This document shows, in pieces, positions 60,400 to 64,000 of a DNA stretch of 64,000 nucleotides (position 1 is the stretch's first letter; the number at the start of each line of letters is the position of its first letter). The stretch is from Rhabditoides inermis (lineage: Eukaryota > Nematoda > Chromadorea > Rhabditida > Rhabditidae): NCBI GenBank assembly GCA_963966185.1, contig CAWZYM010000114.1, positions 407,001 through 471,000 on the forward strand, written 5' to 3'. A program made the position numbers and the translations under genes. The notes beneath the pieces are model-generated. The model was not told the origin of the DNA and did no database searches. It was given only the letters and a program-made list of their open reading frames with translations.

Positions 60400-63150
60400 T
60401 CACGTTATATAATCAACATGTTTGCGAAAAGTACTTGTGAGACAACAATCGAATATCTCAGGTTGAAGGGCATTGACAGTATTGAAAACTCTATAAGAGT
60501 AGAAAGCTCTTGCCGTGTTGCTTTTGGCGTTGCTACGGGGGTAGTACTTGATGGGCAGACCGCGAGTAGAGCTCGGACGTTCGTCGAAGAGAGCAGAGAG
60601 AGGCAGGTCGATCTTCCCGGACTTCAGCCTGAAGAAGTAACATAAGTCATTGAGTTGTCTTCTCCTCTCAAGCGTTTCAAGGCCAAGCCGAGAGCGTAGC
60701 GCTGCATGCGATAGATGTGAAAACTTGCATCGGAAAGCCAAGCGAGTTAAGAACAGCTTTTGGATAGATTCCAACGTGTTGATGTCGATGTCGTAGAGTG
60801 GACTGTAGATCACACTAGCGTATTCAGCAATCGAGCGCACATAGATGATATACGCATTGACGAGAACGGCTTCATTTCTTGTTTTCAGCGACAGGAAGAG
60901 GAAGTTGATCTTCCTGGTTGCCTTGGAAGCAATGGTGTTGACGTGTTGACGGAAGGTGAGGTTGGAAGAGACGATGACTCCGAGATCGCGTATCTCCTCG
61001 CTGGACGGAACTGGCGAACCGGAAAGGTTGTAGACGTGACGTGGGTTCTTCTTTCCAACGTGGACAACGGCACATTTGCTGGCGCAGACTTGCATCTCCC
61101 AGTCCTCGATCCATGTCTCCAATGCTCTTGCAGCTGCTACTAGCGAATCGGGTGAATCAGTTCGCTTGAAGGACGTTGAGATCTTGGCGTCGTCGGCAAA
61201 CAGGTAGATGTTGACGTGCGGGGGCATCCGGGAGGGTAGATCGTTGACGAACAGCAGGAAGAGGAGAGGCCCGAGAACGGATCCTTGGGGCACTCCGGAG
61301 AGGACAGCTTCGTGCGCACTCAGCTCTCCCTCCACCTGCACTCGCTGCGTCCGGCCGGTGAGCCACGAGCGCAGCCACGCGTGTAGCTCGCCCGTCACTC
61401 CCAACGACGACAGCTTAGCAAAAAGCTTCGGGTGACTCACTCGATCGAATGCTTTCGAGAAATCGATGTAGAGCACGTCAGTGCACATGCCTCTGTTTTC
61501 GGCATTCACTAGATCGCTCATGAACAATAGGAGCTGGGAGTCAGTACTCCGTTTGGAACGAAATCCGAATTGAGAAGAGGACAGTAATCGAAAATTCGAA
61601 AGGTATGTAGTTAGTTCATTTTTGATAATGGTTTCCATAACTTTTCCTATGGCGGAGGTTAATGAAATTGGGCGATAATTACTAGGATCATGTTTTGCTC
61701 CCTTTTTGAAAACAGGAGTGATCACTCCTGTCTTCCATTCAGAAGGTAAAGTAGATGTGAACATAGAGTAGCTAAAAAGAAGTGAAAGTGGAAACGCGGT
61801 GGCAGAAGCCGTGTTCTTGAGAAATATAGCAGGAATTTGCTCGGGGGTCTTATTGACCTTGGCAATAAGCCGAGTGAGAGTTTGTTCCACAGTGTGTGGA
61901 GAGAACCGCACGTCGTGGATGCGAGCCGCTGTGGCCGACTCGAGAGCCGGCAGCCGCCCGTTATCGGTGGTGAACACGGATGCGTACTGCCTAGACAAAA
62001 CCTCCGCCTTAGCCGCTGCTGTATCTGCAATTAGATCACCTGCAGTCAGAGTCGGTATAGGTACTTGCGCACGACCACACCTCTTCATGTAAGAAAAGAA
62101 CGATGCCTTGTTAGAAGCAAATAATCGTTCTTTCAACACTCTCTCCTTTCTTGCTACCTTCTTAATTCTTTTCACCATATGTTTGTATGCTGGGGAGTTT
62201 CCTTCCCTCCTCCAGATTGATAGTTTAGCGGCAAAAAGCCGGTGGATGTGGCGAGATCGAAATGTTTTCACAACATCGAATCGCGGAATGCAGCACTCAA
62301 TCACATCATGCATTATGCGTGTGAATCTCTCATACATTGCATTGATATCAGGGAGACGCATCAGCTCAGAGAGCCAATCGACTGAAGCAATCATGCTTGT
62401 TGCCGTTGCATAATCACCCTTGCGGAATGACAACACAGAGCGGCGAGCAATCGGAATGCGAGTGGGATGACAATGCACAGAGAAACACACGTTTTTGTGA
62501 TCTGCAAAGCCGTCACTGACAGTGACGTCAGAGCAGAAATCACGGGACGAGCACAAAACCAAATCGAGGATATTTTCTCCTCGAGTTGGAACAGTTACAA
62601 GTTGGGACAAGCCATGCGACACACAGAAGGAAACAAGCTTTTCACACTGACGGCAAGCAGAAATAGGGATATCCCATTTAACATGGGCACAGTTGAAGTC
62701 TCCAATAAGGATGATTGGGATGGTAGTGTTGGAAAGAGCAATAAGCTCAATTTCATTGAGCAATCGCTCGATAGACTGCGAATGGGTGGGGTGGTAGATG
62801 GATATAAGTTTAAATGGACGAGGGGTGCGGACGTCTACACAAAGCATCTCAACATCAGGCGTAGTTTCGACAAGGGACATGGGAATAGAGTGTCGGGCGA
62901 GCATAGCGACGCCGCCACCAAGGGCGACGCGGCTCTCATCTCTCTGCACTCTATCCTTACGGAAAACTTGATACTCGCCGTCCGATATGAATGAATCCGG
63001 AATGCTAGTGTCAAGCCAAGTCTCACACACAGACAGAATATCAATATCGTTAGAAGCAATGTAATCTCGGTATAGTTGGGCGTTATTACGTATAGACCGT
63101 GCGTTTACTTGACAGACAGACAGGGGCTTGCGACTCACTGGTTTCCGCGC
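60400..63150 (-). CDS. Retrotransposon ORF2: endonuclease plus reverse transcriptase
   Basis: Continuous frame of about 915 aa after the overlap with ORF1 (the open frame extends upstream to 63471 but overlaps ORF1 there). N-terminal apurinic-type endonuclease: SVCQVNARSIRN, LSVCETWLD, LIGDFNCAHVKWD and FADHKNVCFS. Central reverse transcriptase: YRPISLTSAIGKVME, LYIDFSKAFDRVSH, GVPQGSVLGPLLFLLFVND and the catalytic FADD near 61191-61202. C-terminal conserved tail around FNTVNALQPEIF. No RNase H seen. The start is uncertain because ORF1 ends about 63135 in another frame. Confidence 0.95.
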   Translation of the reverse strand, partial: ARKPVSRKPLSVCQVNARSIRNNAQLYRDYIASNDIDILSVCETWLDTSIPDSFISDGEYQVFRKDRVQRDESRVALGGGVAMLARHSIPMSLVETTPDVEMLCVDVRTPRPFKLISIYHPTHSQSIERLLNEIELIALSNTTIPIILIGDFNCAHVKWDIPISACRQCEKLVSFCVSHGLSQLVTVPTRGENILDLVLCSSRDFCSDVTVSDGFADHKNVCFSVHCHPTRIPIARRSVLSFRKGDYATATSMIASVDWLSELMRLPDINAMYERFTRIMHDVIECCIPRFDVVKTFRSRHIHRLFAAKLSIWRREGNSPAYKHMVKRIKKVARKERVLKERLFASNKASFFSYMKRCGRAQVPIPTLTAGDLIADTAAAKAEVLSRQYASVFTTDNGRLPALESATAARIHDVRFSPHTVEQTLTRLIAKVNKTPEQIPAIFLKNTASATAFPLSLLFSYSMFTSTLPSEWKTGVITPVFKKGAKHDPSNYRPISLTSAIGKVMETIIKNELTTYLSNFRLLSSSQFGFRSKRSTDSQLLLFMSDLVNAENRGMCTDVLYIDFSKAFDRVSHPKLFAKLSSLGVTGELHAWLRSWLTGRTQRVQVEGELSAHEAVLSGVPQGSVLGPLLFLLFVNDLPSRMPPHVNIYLFADDAKISTSFKRTDSPDSLVAAARALETWIEDWEMQVCASKCAVVHVGKKNPRHVYNLSGSPVPSSEEIRDLGVIVSSNLTFRQHVNTIASKATRKINFLFLSLKTRNEAVLVNAYIIYVRSIAEYASVIYSPLYDIDINTLESIQKLFLTRLAFRCKFSHLSHAALRSRLGLETLERRRQLNDLCYFFRLKSGKIDLPLSALFDERPSSTRGLPIKYYPRSNAKSNTARAFYSYRVFNTVNALQPEIFDCCLTSTFRKHVDYIT

Positions 63151-63963
63151 GGCGTCCACTCGGTGGCCGTCTCCAGCTTGACCAGCTTGCAGTTGCGCAC
63201 TGTCCACTGCCTCTTCTTGGCGGCGTCGTTGCGGGAGATGGCTTCTTTCCACGCCGCTTTGTACAGCGACATCTCGGATGGGCTGTAATCTGGTCGAGCG
63301 CTCACCTGAAGCTTGTTGGCGCGAACGTGGGCGTGGAGATTCTTGAGGAACGAGTAGACATCGTTCTCGGAAGGGAACTCGCAGACGAGCGGGCGCGGAG
63401 GCTGATCGCCTTGCCGCGCACGGCCCACCCGAAAAACCTCCACCGGGGAGGCCAGATCTAGCTTCGAGCACAACTCACGCATATAAGCAGCGTCGTCTTC
63501 CTTCTCGTCAACGTGTTTGATGAAGACGCGCTTCTTGCGAAGCTCGTCCTGGCTCTCCTCCCGGACTAGCCTTGCGCACCAGTTGAACCTGGGCGGCCGT
63601 CGACCCGCCGCCCACCACAGAGGCGAACGAGCGGGCCGCGGGCGGCTGGCCTGCAAGCAACTTGTCCACACGCTCACTCACCTGTTTCATCTGCTCCGCC
63701 AGGCTGTCCTGCTTCACTTGCAGCTCCTTGACGGCAGTCGTAATAGGGAGAATAAGCTGCTGGATAGATCCGAACAGATCCTTCAGTAGCACGGTGAGGG
63801 CATCATAGGTGACGGGCGAATTCTGTTGGAACATGTCCATGTCCACATGGACAATAGTAGGAACAGAGGTTTCGAATACGGGGGTGGTGATGTGGGGGGC
63901 CTTTTTAGGATCAGGGGGACGAGTAGAACTGTTGGACACGGATGACATTATCAGTTGTCGCAA
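63135..63963 (-). CDS. Retrotransposon ORF1 with one apparent frameshift
   Basis: Starts MRQLIMSSVSNSS at 63963. It has a coiled-coil-like stretch (ELQVKQDSLAEQMKQVSERV) and then needs a frame change near 63560-63590 to continue as REESQDELRKKRVFIKHVDE through an RNA-binding-like domain (VEVFRVGRARQGD, FPSENDVYSFLKNLHAH) to a stop at about 63135. The shift may be a real mutation or a sequencing error. It overlaps the start of ORF2. Confidence 0.75.
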
Positions 63964-64000
63964 TCAGTAAACCAACCGACCGCTCACTGTGAAGACAGAG

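Larger units (their letters stand above)
60199..64000 (-). mobile_element. CR1/Jockey-like non-LTR retrotransposon, 5' end near the window edge
   Basis: About 3.8 kb. Two ORFs, no LTRs, and a 3' UTR (60225-60399) ending in an AATAATAAT-type tail at about 60199-60222. ORF2 is uninterrupted, so the copy is young. It lies in line with the second lipase gene, probably in an intron. No target duplication could be checked because the 5' end is at or past the window edge. Confidence 0.9.

Noticed and set aside
61799..62994. Several + strand frames opposite the retrotransposon ORF2
   Set aside because: Shadows of the reverse transcriptase gene on the other strand.
63151..63471. Upstream part of the long ORF2 frame
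   Set aside because: Overlaps ORF1, which carries the recognisable protein in this interval. The segment is proline/arginine-rich out-of-frame translation.
1..64000. CRISPR arrays, bacterial operons or integrated bacterial DNA
   Set aside because: No spaced direct repeats of that type, and genes have dense spliceosomal introns.

Overview
The window is animal (metazoan) nuclear DNA. Its genes are split into many short exons (about 40-160 bp) with GT-AG introns. Many introns are only about 42-50 bp, and acceptors are typically TTTCAG. CT/GA microsatellites, MITE-like elements and a CR1/Jockey-type retrotransposon are abundant. In five genes the start ATG lies 0-2 bases after a good 3' splice site, which suggests spliced-leader trans-splicing. 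With the tiny introns and a neuropeptide precursor resembling nematode NLP-7-type precursors, this points to a nematode or nematode-like worm. That placement is inference. All exon structures were derived by reading splice sites and checking reading-frame continuity; no transcript data were available.

All recognised host genes lie on the minus strand. From left to right: (1) the N-terminal half of an ABCB/P-glycoprotein-like transporter, 40-6579, running off the left edge, with a 2.1-kb non-autonomous LTR retrotransposon in one intron; (2) a complete prolyl oligopeptidase, 8630-17891, 25 coding exons, about 739 aa, Ser/Asp/His triad intact, with an optional signal-like N-terminus; (3) an unrecognised 233-aa basic/serine-rich protein, 22037-24342, whose last exon is copied in inverted orientation nearby; (4) a gene-poor block, 24.3-32.3 kb, with eight exact POU octamers; (5) a secreted neuropeptide precursor, 32859-36229, in which nearly every exon carries one short amidated peptide (SFSM/SFSL-amide, SASF-amide types); (6) a 9.2-kb tandem duplication (37871-47049 and 47050-55806); (7) an acid/gastric-type lipase, 55315-58544, and the 3' exons of a second lipase, 59180-59842, followed by a CR1/Jockey-like non-LTR retrotransposon, 60199-64000.

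Each duplication copy carries a complete gene (X_A, X_B) for an unrecognised type I membrane protein of about 570 aa. Each also carries the last two lipase exons. In copy B these complete the lipase gene; in copy A they are stranded.

The duplication works as a natural insertion trap. Several transposable elements occur in only one copy, so the other copy shows the empty site. This gives direct evidence for TA, TAA and TTAA target sites. One TTAA family also carries internal tRNA-like sequence. The most novel-looking items are the one-peptide-per-exon neuropeptide gene, the duplicated membrane-protein family X, and the TTAA elements with tRNA-like cores.
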